A DNA stretch of 19,380 nt from XYD1-FULL-44-32 sp964355855 (lineage in GTDB: Bacteria > Patescibacteriota > Minisyncoccia > Phycocordibacterales > XYD1-FULL-46-19). Of the stretch, positions 11,811 to 19,308 are shown piece by piece. The position numbers and the translations under genes were made by a program. The number at the start of each line of letters is the position of its first letter. The first letter of the stretch is position 1. Where the stretch lies: NCBI GenBank assembly GCA_964355855.1, contig CAYHFD010000016.1, positions 1 to 19,380 on the forward strand, in the 5' to 3' direction. The notes beneath the pieces were generated by a model that saw only the letters and a list, made by a program, of their open reading frames with translations, ran no database searches and was not told where the DNA came from.

Positions 11811-12098
11811 ATGTCGCTAGTTACCACTTTGAGTGAAAAATTAAAAATAGCCCCTCTGCCCCCAGACGAACAAAGGGCAATTATGGCTGACCTCGAGAGT
11901 ATTATTACGGCCAATATCACTTCGGCAATTTTAGAAACCCTAGATGACAAGGGGCGCGAACAATTTGAACAAATGGTGGCGGTGGCTAGTGACCAAGAAA
12001 TAGTGACGTTTGTGAACCAACACCTGTCTAATTTTGAAGAATTGAAAGAGCGTGAAGCAATGGCCGTAATTACTGATTTTCTATCTAATTTTGATTAG
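11811..12098 (+). CDS. Small DUF5663-like protein
   Basis: A 95-residue acidic, helical protein from the ATG at 11811 (MSLVTTLSEKLKIAPLPPDE). The frame is open upstream to 11763, but that start would overlap the preceding gene by 41 nt, whereas 11811 begins 7 nt after its stop. The pattern of an N-terminal helix, a repeated Asp/Glu-rich helical motif (GREQFEQMVAVASDQEIVTF) and a closing NHLSNFEELKE-type helix resembles the DUF5663 family often seen in Patescibacteria (from memory, moderate certainty). The function is unknown. It ends 3 nt from the stop of the convergent recombinase gene. There is no SD, so translation probably relies on coupling to the upstream gene. Confidence 0.65.
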   Translation: MSLVTTLSEKLKIAPLPPDEQRAIMADLESIITANITSAILETLDDKGREQFEQMVAVASDQEIVTFVNQHLSNFEELKEREAMAVITDFLSNFD

Positions 12099-12101
12099 TA
12101 A

Positions 12102-13010
12102 CTAGCGACGATTTTGCCCGTGAAATTTTTTGTGGATGTCGCGGAGCTGGCGGTCGGTCACGTGAGTATAAATTTGAGTGGTGGCCACATTGGCGTGCCC
12201 GAGCATCATTTGCACCGAGCGAATATCCGCTCCGTTTTGTAAAAGGTCAGTAGCAAAACTATGACGAATTACGTGCGGAGTAACTTTACCGGTAATACCG
12301 GCCTTCACCGCATACTGTTTTACAATTCTTTCAATACTACGAGTGGTCAGACGCGTTGGAGCGTCACCTTTTTTAACCATACTAACAAACAACGCTTCTT
12401 CCACATCACCGCGTTTGTGTAAATAAGCTTTAAGGGCCGTTCTAGCATCGTCAGATAAGAAGACCAAACGGACTTTTTCGCCTTTACCGCGGACAGTAAA
12501 CTCATCACGGGTCAAATCTAAAGAATCACGGTTAAGGTGAGCTAATTCTGACACGCGCAAACCAGTGGAAAAGAAAAGTTCGAGAAAAGCTTTATCACGC
12601 AAGGCCTGTAAATCATTTCCAGCCGGGGACTGCAAGAGGCGAGTAAGCTCGGCACTAGAAATAAGCTCAAGCTCACGGCCACCGGTTTTAGCTAGCTCAA
12701 TGCGCTCGGGCGCGAGCGACTTTACCCCACGGCGAGCCAAATATTTTAGAAAAGTGCGTAAAGCGATGAGATAATAGTTTTGGGTATTTTTCTTAAGGGT
12801 ACCAGCCGGGGAGGGTTGGCGATTGAGCCAGAGACGAAACTCACGCAAAACATCATCAGTAATACCCGAGGCGGTAGTAACCTTGGTTTGTTTTAAAAAA
12901 CGCGTTAGATAGCGATCGTAGTTTTCGACCGTTTTTAAACTACGCCCTTTTTCAATCTCGATATATTCGAGAAATTGACGCTTAAGAGTTTCGATTTCCG
13001 ATGTGGACAT
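12102..13010 (-). CDS. Xer-type tyrosine recombinase
   Basis: A 302-residue site-specific recombinase. The N-terminal SAM-like/core-binding domain (about 1-105) contains LEYIEIEKGRSLKTVENYDR. The catalytic domain has R152 (TGLRVSEL), K176 in the beta-hairpin (RGKGEK), H246 and R249 (HVIRHS), H272 (GHAN) and the nucleophile Y281 (TQIYTHV). Length and sequence fit XerC/XerD rather than phage integrases, so the likely role is resolving chromosome dimers at a dif site. Patescibacteria often have few Xer proteins, and I cannot tell C from D. An extended -10 TG-T-TATAAT (-10 at 13022-13027) lies upstream, leaving a leader of only a few nt. It is divergent from rpsO. Confidence 0.92.
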   Translation of the reverse strand: MSTSEIETLKRQFLEYIEIEKGRSLKTVENYDRYLTRFLKQTKVTTASGITDDVLREFRLWLNRQPSPAGTLKKNTQNYYLIALRTFLKYLARRGVKSLAPERIELAKTGGRELELISSAELTRLLQSPAGNDLQALRDKAFLELFFSTGLRVSELAHLNRDSLDLTRDEFTVRGKGEKVRLVFLSDDARTALKAYLHKRGDVEEALFVSMVKKGDAPTRLTTRSIERIVKQYAVKAGITGKVTPHVIRHSFATDLLQNGADIRSVQMMLGHANVATTQIYTHVTDRQLRDIHKKFHGQNRR

Positions 13011-13056
13011 ATTTAATGAGTATTATAACAAAAAATTGTGCGACATAACTACGGAG

Positions 13057-13085
13057 TTGCAAAATTAGGCCACATATGCTATTAT
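13057..13085 (+). promoter_or_regulatory. Promoter of rpsO, placed for a leaderless mRNA
   Basis: TTGCAA (13057-13062), exactly 17 nt, TATTAT (13080-13085) with an extending TG-C. The -10 ends 6 nt before the ATG at 13092. It is the best full promoter with this geometry in the window. Confidence 0.65.
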
Positions 13086-13091
13086 TCGGCC

Positions 13092-13343
13092 ATGCTTACA
13101 ACCAAGAAAAAAGCTGTAGTTATAAAGAAGACAGGAAAACACGATAAAGATACCGGCTCGTCCGAAGTGCAAATTGCTCTTTTGTCGGAACGAATCGAAG
13201 AGCTTTCCTCTCACTTGAAGACCCATAAAAAAGATAATCACTCCCGCCGTGGCTTACTAAAGCTTGTCGCCAATCGTCGGTCACACCAGAAATATCTGGA
13301 GACCAAAGCCAAGAAAGCTGAAGCGAAAAAAGAGGCCAAATAG
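13092..13343 (+). CDS. rpsO: 30S ribosomal protein S15
   Basis: An 83-residue S15 (uS15), a primary 16S rRNA binder of the small-subunit platform. Family hallmarks are all present: DTGSSEVQIALLSERIEELSSHL, then HKKDNHSRRGLLKLVANRRSHQKYL, carrying the rRNA-contacting His/Asp/Ser and Arg residues. The frame is open to 13038, but those extra 18 residues are not part of S15, and the promoter only makes sense with the ATG at 13092. Length is close to the usual 85-89. In many bacteria rpsO sits next to pnp; here it is alone, between a divergent recombinase and a MITE-like repeat. There is no SD and no room for the leader pseudoknot through which S15 represses itself in E. coli, so that control is absent if the mRNA is leaderless. 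Confidence 0.96.
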   Translation: MLTTKKKAVVIKKTGKHDKDTGSSEVQIALLSERIEELSSHLKTHKKDNHSRRGLLKLVANRRSHQKYLETKAKKAEAKKEAK

Positions 13344-13349
13344 TCGCTC

Positions 13350-13496
13350 GGTAATGTTTTTCGGCGAGCACACATAATTTTCTGCTGAAAATTTGCTCCC
13401 TGCCTACCGGCAGGCAGGTGCTCGGGCCGTCGCCCTTGCGCCCGCCTGCCATGCAAGGCACGAGCGGGCAGGCAAGGCTCGGCGAAAAACATTACC
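13350..13496. repeat. MITE-like element with about 20-bp terminal inverted repeats
   Basis: GGTAATGTTTTTCG (13350-13363) is an exact inverted copy of 13483-13496, and after one mismatch five more bases pair (13365-13369 with 13477-13481). Each end is flanked by TCGCT (13344-13348 and 13497-13501), a possible target duplication. The 147-bp interior has no ORF and holds GC-rich hairpins such as CCTGCC-TACC-GGCAGG (13399-13414) and GCCTGCC/GGCAGGC. It could also act as the rpsO terminator. Confidence 0.5.
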
Positions 13497-13568
13497 TCGC
13501 TTAAGTGAGAAATTAAATTTTTTAGAGTAAGCAAGGTAAGTATTTTTTAATAAATTGTTTTAATTTTT

Positions 13569-14138
13569 ATGTCTGTTATAAAACATAAAAGCCAACGTGT
13601 CGGCGTATTCATAGACACCCAGAACCTTTATCACTCGGCGAAGAACCTATACGGTGCACGGGTAAACTTTGGCGCTATCTTGAAAGACGCGGTAGGTGAC
13701 CGCCAACTTATTCGCGCTCGCGCTTATGTGGTAACCACCGAAGCCGGGGACGAAAAAAACTTTTTTGAAGCCCTACATAAAATAGGTATCGAGGTTAAAA
13801 CTAAAGACCTGCAAATATTTATTGGCGGAGCCAAGAAGGCCGACTGGGATGTGGGCCTAGCGGTTGATGCCATATCAATGGCCGGTAAACTAGACGCGGT
13901 AATTGTAGTTTCTGGTGACGGAGACTTTGTACCTCTAGTTGAATATCTACAAACCAATATGGGTTGCCAAGTGGAAGCGGTATCTTTTGGTCGAAGTTCC
14001 AGTTCTCGCCTAAAAGAGGCCGTGGATGAATTTCTTGATTTAGACAAAGACCCCAGAAAATATCTAATTGGTAATGGCAAAAATACCAACGGGCGTAAAC
14101 GTCGAGGTGGAGTAAAGCCAGAACCAGTGAGTGAATAG
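13569..14138 (+). CDS. NYN domain protein (LabA/DUF88-like), putative ribonuclease
   Basis: A 189-residue NYN-domain protein, a PIN-like nuclease fold. The first strand VGVFIDTQNLYHSA (11-24) carries the first conserved Asp (D16) and Asn (N19). WDVGLAVDAISMAG (about 94-107) and VVSGDGDFVPLVEYL (about 114-128) carry the remaining acidic residues (DVGLAVD and SGDGDF) expected to bind metal. FGRSSSSRLKEAVDEFLDLD closes the domain, followed by a basic tail (NTNGRKRRGGVK) likely to touch nucleic acid. RNA cleavage is inferred from the fold; substrates are unknown. It is a single gene with its own strong terminator at 14159. A -10-like TG-T-TTTAAT ends 4 nt before the ATG; no SD. Confidence 0.9.
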   Translation: MSVIKHKSQRVGVFIDTQNLYHSAKNLYGARVNFGAILKDAVGDRQLIRARAYVVTTEAGDEKNFFEALHKIGIEVKTKDLQIFIGGAKKADWDVGLAVDAISMAGKLDAVIVVSGDGDFVPLVEYLQTNMGCQVEAVSFGRSSSSRLKEAVDEFLDLDKDPRKYLIGNGKNTNGRKRRGGVKPEPVSE

Positions 14139-14158
14139 TAAAAATAAATCAATCTGTT

Positions 14159-14199
14159 AAAACCTAGCGCCGACCCCACAGGGGTCGGCGCTAGGTTTT
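14159..14199 (+). terminator. 19-bp perfect hairpin terminator after the NYN gene
   Basis: Positions 14159-14177 and 14181-14199 are exact reverse complements around ACA, with CCGACCCC/GGGGTCGG at the top and AAAA/TTTT at the base, followed by ATTTTATT. Confidence 0.88.
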
Positions 14200-14205
14200 A
14201 TTTTA

Positions 14206-14245
14206 TTAAACTGCTTATTTAAATATTTTTAAATAAGTAGTTTAA
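14206..14245. repeat. AT-rich 16-bp inverted repeat
   Basis: TTAAACTGCTTATTTA (14206-14221) pairs with 14230-14245 (one G-T pair) around 8 nt. It lies between the NYN terminator and the next promoter, and may be a second-stage terminator or a protein site. Two TATAAT hexamers (14293-14298, 14300-14305) follow, just upstream of the next ATG. Confidence 0.55.
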
Positions 14246-14313
14246 TCGCAATTCACAAATAAATTATGAAAACGCTAGTAAGTAGCGCTATTTATAATCT
14301 ATAATGTATTTAA

Positions 14314-15705
14314 ATGACTGATGATTTAGTACAAGACGGTTGGCAACCAGACGCCGACAAACCAACGACCCCAACTGAACCAACCCCACTACCAAATAAC
14401 ACCGGTAGTGAAATAAAAACTGATCCAACTATCACCCCTGTCACCACCGACAGCCCAGCTTTAGTGACCCCCAATAAGAAGGCTCCATTTAAAGACCGTT
14501 TAGAAACAGCCCGACTAGCCATGGAGGGACCAGAGCGAACAGTTAAAAGAGAGGAAGACGAAACGGAAAAACGAGTTGAAGATGAGAAGGAAAAATTAGA
14601 AAAAGATTTGGCTTTGATTGGCCACCACAAAGAAAAGTTAGAAATAAACTGGGTCGTTCTTGACACCAAACAATCTGAATTTAAAACCTTACTGGCTCCC
14701 CTTAAACAAGAGGAGGAGGCAATCGAATTAGAAGAAGACCAGCTAGAAGGCGAAGAACACACTACTAGTGACATAGCGGCTCGCCAAGAAATAGAAAAAA
14801 AGCGTTGGACCACCCAAGATAAACGCAAAGACCTAGAAAAAAGAAAATGGGAAATCGAAAATAAAATTTTAGTTATTGAGGCTGACCTTAAAAAAAATAC
14901 CGAACAATATCAAAAATTTTTAGATGAGGAAGAAATTATTAATAAAAAAATTGAAACGTTGGAATATGAAGTTCAGGTGGCCAAAGAAAAAGTAAGATTG
15001 GAAGAGGAACGCCAACACGCCGAGGAGGAGGCGCGGTTAATAGAAGAAGAAAAACAGCGGCGAGAAGAGGAAAAGAAACAAGCTGAGGAAATTGAAAAGA
15101 AACAGCGAGAAGCAGTGTTGGCCCAGAAAAAAGCCGAGGAGGAGGCGCGGTTAAAAGCTGAAATTGAAAAAAAGAAGGCTGAAGATGAAAAAAGAAAAAT
15201 TGAAGAACAAACCCGACTACAAAGGATCGAGGCTGAACAAAAAGAGCGCGCCCAACAAGAAATGAAAAGACAGGGAGAAGCTAGGCGAAAAGAGGAAGAG
15301 GAAAGAAAACAGCAAGCAGAAACGGCCACCGCCGCCGCTACCCCAATCATAAGCAACGACCCAACTATTGAACCAACTTCAGCTTCTCCAGTAATAGATG
15401 CGGAGACCAGGCAACGAGCCGAGCTATTGGAAAAAGCGCGCGCGGCGGCCGTCGCTAATACTATTGATACTGTTGATTTGACTTCCACTACCCAAAGTGG
15501 GGAAGAAATAGTAAAACCAGAAGGGGAAATAAGTGCCCCAGAAAGAGGGGTTATTGGCGACGACGACGTACCATCGGCCTTACCAAACGAGACTTCTAAT
15601 TTGCCCCATCTCCGAACTTTTAAAGACGATGTCGAAAATGGAGATTATGGCCTGACCCCAGAACAAATTAAAGAGGCTAAGAAAAAATTTCCCTGGTTAA
15701 AATAA
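14314..15705 (+). CDS. Long charged coiled-coil protein
   Basis: A 463-residue protein without a signal peptide or membrane helix. Residues 1-55 are Pro/Thr-rich and probably disordered. Residues about 58-345 are almost continuous Glu/Lys/Arg/Gln helix (EEEARLIEEEKQRREEEKK and similar), a long coiled coil. The C-terminal 110 residues are low complexity, closing with HLRTFKDDVENGDYGLTPEQ. The 'RT.K.DV' phrase recurs, as I recall, in uncharacterised Patescibacteria proteins encoded with envelope genes. FKDRLETARLAMEG (about 59-72) shares an A-R-x-A-M motif with the next protein, which has it twice. Function is unknown; a cytoplasmic partner or scaffold for the membrane protein encoded 28 nt downstream is a reasonable guess. 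TATAAT ends 8 nt before the ATG; no SD. Confidence 0.7.
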   Translation: MTDDLVQDGWQPDADKPTTPTEPTPLPNNTGSEIKTDPTITPVTTDSPALVTPNKKAPFKDRLETARLAMEGPERTVKREEDETEKRVEDEKEKLEKDLALIGHHKEKLEINWVVLDTKQSEFKTLLAPLKQEEEAIELEEDQLEGEEHTTSDIAARQEIEKKRWTTQDKRKDLEKRKWEIENKILVIEADLKKNTEQYQKFLDEEEIINKKIETLEYEVQVAKEKVRLEEERQHAEEEARLIEEEKQRREEEKKQAEEIEKKQREAVLAQKKAEEEARLKAEIEKKKAEDEKRKIEEQTRLQRIEAEQKERAQQEMKRQGEARRKEEEERKQQAETATAAATPIISNDPTIEPTSASPVIDAETRQRAELLEKARAAAVANTIDTVDLTSTTQSGEEIVKPEGEISAPERGVIGDDDVPSALPNETSNLPHLRTFKDDVENGDYGLTPEQIKEAKKKFPWLK

Positions 15706-15733
15706 ATTGATTTGGCTATAAAAAACTTTGCCC

Positions 15734-17086
15734 ATGGCCGAAGATAATATAGATAAAAAACGAGAAGAAGCTAGACGGGCCATGAGCGCTGGTCGCCTTT
15801 CTAGTGTCAATAATTCAGCAGTTGAAACTCTATCAACTGTCGCTTTAACAGACGACACAATAACCGCGACAGACAGAGAGGAAGCCAAAATGGCAATGGC
15901 CAACAAATCTAAACAAGCCCAACATATTGTTGAACAAGAAGAAATTGAGAAAAAACGAATTGACGCGGCGCGGGCCATGGAAGGATCCGACCGTAAAAAG
16001 AGACGTGAAGAAGAAGAAAGAAAAAAACTGGAAATTGATCAGAGAAATCAAAATATTGAAAATGTAAAAAAGAAGCGCTTATTAGTTGAAAAGAAACTAG
16101 AGCTAGAAAAACTAGAACGACTGACCAAACTAAATACCGAAGAACAACAAGAAGGGGATACTTATCGCGAACAAGTAATTGGGGCCAAAAAGAAAATTGC
16201 CGAATTGGCCAAAAGTGACAGCGATCTACCTGAATTTCATGACCCCAATATTGACTTACAAGCCACTGGTAACCAAGAACAAATATCAAAAGCTAGATTA
16301 GCAATTCAAGACCGACAAAAACAACTGCGGTCGGAAGCTGGTGAATATAAAAAAAATCGCAAAAGTTTTGCTTTATCAGCTTTTTCTTGGCTAGTGGTAA
16401 TAATTTTAGTCGCTGGTAGTTTAGGAGTTTTGTCTTACGCTACCATTCTTTTACGAGGAAAAATTGCTGGGGTAGAAGTACTAAAAAAGAACAGTTTAAT
16501 ATTTACCGAATTTCAAGAAAAGGTAACGGTCAACAACCAAACGCCAGATGCTATTAGATTGTTATTACTAAAATCTGGCCAAAAAAACGCCACGGCCGAC
16601 AGCTTGACCGATGTTTATTTTACGAAAACTATAACCACCGACACGGGAACCAGTGAAGAAGTAATAACGACGGCTGACTTTTTAGCAATTACCAACACTA
16701 CTTTTGCGCCAGATTTTTTACATTTTTTGGAACCACAATTTATGGCTGGAGTTTACACCCGAACTTTTGTTGATAAAACGGTGGTCTTTATTTTTAAAAC
16801 CAGAAGTTTTGAGCATTCTTTTGATACTATGTTACGAGGTGGCGGTAAAACCATTACTAGTTTGTATGGAGAATTACTAAGCCAGACGGACAAAAATCTA
16901 ATAGAAACTAAGAGTTTTAGTGACACCACTATCGACAATACCAATATCCGGTATATCAAAAATGACAACGAAGAAACTATTATGATGTACGGTTTCCTTG
17001 ATCGAGAAACACTGGTCTTTGCCAAAAACGAAGAAGCGTTTCTAAAAATATTGGCTTCGTTTAGACGACCCAAAAGCGCCTTATAA
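15734..17086 (+). CDS. Coiled-coil membrane protein with large external domain
   Basis: A 450-residue protein from the ATG at 15734; a TTG 6 nt earlier (15728) is possible. Residues 1-160 are charged and helical, with A-R-x-A-M motifs (REEARRAMS, DAARAMEGSDRKKRREEEE) shared with the upstream protein. One transmembrane helix lies at about 215-240 (SAFSWLVVIILVAGSLGVLS), preceded by a basic stop-transfer (KKNRK), so the N-terminus should be cytoplasmic. The 210-residue C-terminal part is external: FLEPQFMAGVYTRTF, VVFIFKTRSFEHSFDTML, IRYIKNDNEETIMMYGFLDRE and LVFAKNEEAFLKILASF. I believe this kind of domain recurs in Patescibacteria inner-membrane hypotheticals, but no function is known to me. 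It follows the coiled-coil gene by 28 nt and probably shares its transcript. Confidence 0.7.
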   Translation: MAEDNIDKKREEARRAMSAGRLSSVNNSAVETLSTVALTDDTITATDREEAKMAMANKSKQAQHIVEQEEIEKKRIDAARAMEGSDRKKRREEEERKKLEIDQRNQNIENVKKKRLLVEKKLELEKLERLTKLNTEEQQEGDTYREQVIGAKKKIAELAKSDSDLPEFHDPNIDLQATGNQEQISKARLAIQDRQKQLRSEAGEYKKNRKSFALSAFSWLVVIILVAGSLGVLSYATILLRGKIAGVEVLKKNSLIFTEFQEKVTVNNQTPDAIRLLLLKSGQKNATADSLTDVYFTKTITTDTGTSEEVITTADFLAITNTTFAPDFLHFLEPQFMAGVYTRTFVDKTVVFIFKTRSFEHSFDTMLRGGGKTITSLYGELLSQTDKNLIETKSFSDTTIDNTNIRYIKNDNEETIMMYGFLDRETLVFAKNEEAFLKILASFRRPKSAL

Positions 17087-17097
17087 ATAGCTTCGGA

Positions 17098-17322
17098 AGC
17101 AAGAGTTGATATTCGTTTTTCATCCAAGCCCATTCATCCCCGTCAGTTTACGGCGGGGATGAATGGGCGAGGAAAGGGGGTCAGGGAAAACACTTGTTTT
17201 CCCTGGGGCGGAGAGTAGTGAGCGAAGCGAGCGTTGAGAACCGAGCGGTTCTCAAAATAAATCTCTTCTCGCTTAATACCCCGTTGGCTTGGCTACGGGG
17301 ATAGGACGAGAGAAATTTATTA
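17098..17322. repeat. Cluster of strong hairpins in a gene-free region
   Basis: Three perfect hairpins stand in series: a 15-bp stem (17128-17142 with 17154-17168), a 10-bp stem CAGGGAAAAC/GTTTTCCCTG (17182-17191 with 17196-17205), and TTGAGAACCG/CGGTTCTCAA (17234-17243 with 17246-17255). A fourth, imperfect one pairs AATAAATCTCTTCTCG with CGAGAGAAATTTATT across CCCCG/CGGGG near 17270-17320. The region also carries GAGCGAAGCGAGCG. No T-run follows the first stem. It may be a terminator array or an inserted repeat. Confidence 0.6.
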
Positions 17323-17331
17323 TGCTAAGAT
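17323..17331 (+). promoter_or_regulatory. Extended -10 of the DksA-like gene
   Basis: TG-C-TAAGAT, with exactly 6 nt to the ATG at 17338 and no Shine-Dalgarno sequence between. Confidence 0.45.
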
Positions 17332-17337
17332 AAGTTT

Positions 17338-17703
17338 ATGATTGATACTACAAAATATAAAGACCAATTACTGGCCGAAAAAAAGCGGCTGGAGGAAGAT
17401 TTGAGTGGTATCGCCACCAAGAAGCTAAACCTCGCCGGCGAGGCCTGGAATGCCGTCCCCGCCAACCGTGAACAAGAAGTGGAGATGCGCGATGAAGTGG
17501 CCGATCGGTTTGAAGACCTGACTGAGCGGGCTAGCAACGAGCGCACTTTTGAGGGGCATCTCCAAGATATTGATGAGGCCTTGACGAGAATCACCGACGG
17601 TCGCTATGGCGTGTGCAAAGTTTGCGGGGCCGAGATCGAAGAGGACCGCCTCGAGGCTAACCCAGCCGCGGCAACCTGCAAAGCCCATATCGAGGAAAAG
17701 TAG
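17338..17703 (+). CDS. DksA/TraR-family zinc-finger protein
   Basis: A 121-residue protein. An N-terminal helical hairpin (LLAEKKRLEEDLSGIATKK to FEGHLQDIDEALTRI) is followed by a C-terminal zinc finger, YGVCKVCGAEIEEDRLEA, then TCKAH. Canonical DksA fingers use four cysteines (CX2C...CX2C). Here C93, C96 and C114 are present but the fourth position is H117, which can still bind zinc. DksA-like proteins enter the RNA polymerase secondary channel and tune initiation, often with ppGpp; the acidic coiled-coil tip that DksA needs is not obvious, so a TraR-like general role is safer. The promoter lies 6 nt before the ATG. The AAA ATPase gene follows after 15 nt on the same strand, so the two are co-transcribed. 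Confidence 0.88.
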   Translation: MIDTTKYKDQLLAEKKRLEEDLSGIATKKLNLAGEAWNAVPANREQEVEMRDEVADRFEDLTERASNERTFEGHLQDIDEALTRITDGRYGVCKVCGAEIEEDRLEANPAAATCKAHIEEK

Positions 17704-17718
17704 GTCAATCTCGCCGTT

Positions 17719-19263
17719 ATGTTTGCCACGACCAAATCTGCCCAACTTATCGGCCTTTCGGCCGATATTATTGGTATAGAAACCGATATTGGGAAAGGTT
17801 TGCATTCTTTTTCGATTGTCGGCCTCGCCGATAAAGCGGTCGAGGAAGCCAAAGACCGCATCAATGCCGCCATTAAGAACTCGGGGTTCAAGGCCCCTGC
17901 CCGCGGTAATAAAAAAATTATTATCTCGCTCGCCCCGGCTGATATTAAAAAAACTGGTACCCATTTTGATGTCGCCATTGCCCTGTCTTACCTTTTAGCT
18001 AATGGTGATATTAAATTTGAAACTGACCATAAACTGTTTTTAGGTGAATTGGCCCTCGATGGCTCGATCCGTCCTATCCGCGGTACTTTATTTTTAGCCC
18101 GCAAAGCCAAGGAAGCCGGTTTCACTGAAATTTTTGTACCGAAAGAAAATACCAAGGAGGCCGCGCTTATTGATGGCCTCACGGTTTATGGTGCCGCCAC
18201 TCTGCGGGAGCTAATTGACCATTTGGACACCAAAAATAAAACGGATGATGGGAAAGAAACAAAATCCAAACTCATCCCCGCCCGGAAAACAGTGATTAAA
18301 GAAAAAATCGTCGAACCAGAAATTGATATGGCTGATGTGAAAGGCCAAGCCGGGGCCAAGCGCGGTTTAGTGATCGCGGCGGCCGGGGGCCACAATGTGG
18401 CGATGTTTGGTCCACCGGGTACTGGTAAAACCATGTTGGCTCGCGCTTTCGCTGGTATTTTACCACCGCTGACTTTCCCGGAAATTTTAGAAGCCACCGG
18501 CATTCATTCGGCCGCGGGAATCGCCCGTGGTCTAGTGGTCACCCCACCATACCGGGCACCCCATCACACTGGTAGCTATGTCGCCCTCGTCGGCGGGGGA
18601 GCTAGCCCCCGGCCAGGCGAAATTACTTTGGCCCACACTGGTGTTTTGTTTCTCGACGAGTTTCCCGAATTTGATAAAAGAGTATTAGAAGCTTTGCGCC
18701 AGCCCCTCGAAGACCGGCGCGTGACCGTGGCCCGGGCTAAACACACGATAGATTTTCCCGCCCGCTTTATTTTAATTGCCGCCATGAACCCTTGCCCGTG
18801 TGGCTTCCGGGGCACGAAAACCAGAAATTGTGTGTGCGCCCCACGCGATATTGCCCGCTACGAACGCAAGCTGTCGGGCCCGATAGTCGACCGTATTGAT
18901 GTCTGGCTTCAGGTGGCTGAAGTAAAACATACTGACCTATCGGCCGAAAGCACCGAGGAAAAATCGATCACAATTAAGGAAAAAATAACCAAAGCCCGAG
19001 CGATTCAAAGCGCCAGATTTGCTGCCGAAAAAATTTCCTTAAATGCCGAAATGTCGGCTAAACAACTTACCCAATTTGTTAAATTATCAAAGGAATTAAC
19101 CGACCTTTTAAATACTTCCGCCACCCGCCTCATGCTCTCCGCTCGCGCCTATCACCGCGTCATCAAACTCGCCCGCACTATTGCTGACTTAGATAATTCG
19201 GCTGACATCAAAGAACCCCATCTTTTAGAAGCCCTTCAATATCGGCCAAAAATACAAAATTAG
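17719..19263 (+). CDS. comM: YifB/ComM-type Mg-chelatase-like AAA+ ATPase
   Basis: A 514-residue protein with the full YifB/ComM architecture. The N-terminal ChlI-like domain of the family is at 1-165 (GLHSFSIVGLADKAVEEAKDR; LGELALDGSIRPIRG). The AAA+ core has Walker A GPPGTGKT (231-238), Walker B VLFLDEFPEF (309-318) and the NPCPCGF cysteine motif (about 357-363), and a C-terminal Mg-chelatase-type domain follows (LSARAYHRVIKLARTIADLD). In naturally competent bacteria ComM is a hexameric helicase that promotes branch migration during integration of transformed DNA, so this gene fits a lineage able to take up DNA. It ends with a stop at 19261-19263. The start has no SD; coupling to the upstream DksA-like gene (15-nt gap) is likely. 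Confidence 0.94.
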   Translation: MFATTKSAQLIGLSADIIGIETDIGKGLHSFSIVGLADKAVEEAKDRINAAIKNSGFKAPARGNKKIIISLAPADIKKTGTHFDVAIALSYLLANGDIKFETDHKLFLGELALDGSIRPIRGTLFLARKAKEAGFTEIFVPKENTKEAALIDGLTVYGAATLRELIDHLDTKNKTDDGKETKSKLIPARKTVIKEKIVEPEIDMADVKGQAGAKRGLVIAAAGGHNVAMFGPPGTGKTMLARAFAGILPPLTFPEILEATGIHSAAGIARGLVVTPPYRAPHHTGSYVALVGGGASPRPGEITLAHTGVLFLDEFPEFDKRVLEALRQPLEDRRVTVARAKHTIDFPARFILIAAMNPCPCGFRGTKTRNCVCAPRDIARYERKLSGPIVDRIDVWLQVAEVKHTDLSAESTEEKSITIKEKITKARAIQSARFAAEKISLNAEMSAKQLTQFVKLSKELTDLLNTSATRLMLSARAYHRVIKLARTIADLDNSADIKEPHLLEALQYRPKIQN

Positions 19264-19279
19264 CCCGAAATAAGTTAGT

Positions 19280-19308
19280 TTGACTTTTTAGTTTTAATGT
19301 GGTAGGCT
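19280..19308 (+). promoter_or_regulatory. Candidate promoter reading off the right edge
   Basis: TTGACT (19280-19285), exactly 17 nt, TAGGCT (19303-19308) with an extending TG-G. The start would be near 19315. Only about 65 nt of transcript lies in the window and no start codon or RNA fold is clear, so its gene is unknown. Confidence 0.4.

Noticed and set aside
12111..12126. TTTTGCCCGTGAAAT at the 3' end of the recombinase gene as a parS-like site
   Set aside because: It has mismatches in the TGTTTC half, lies inside coding sequence and is isolated from the cluster at 7.8-8.2 kb.
14310..15488. Minus-strand Ser-rich ORFs opposite the coiled-coil gene
   Set aside because: They are the complement of Glu/Lys/Arg-rich codons, a common artefact; no start signals.
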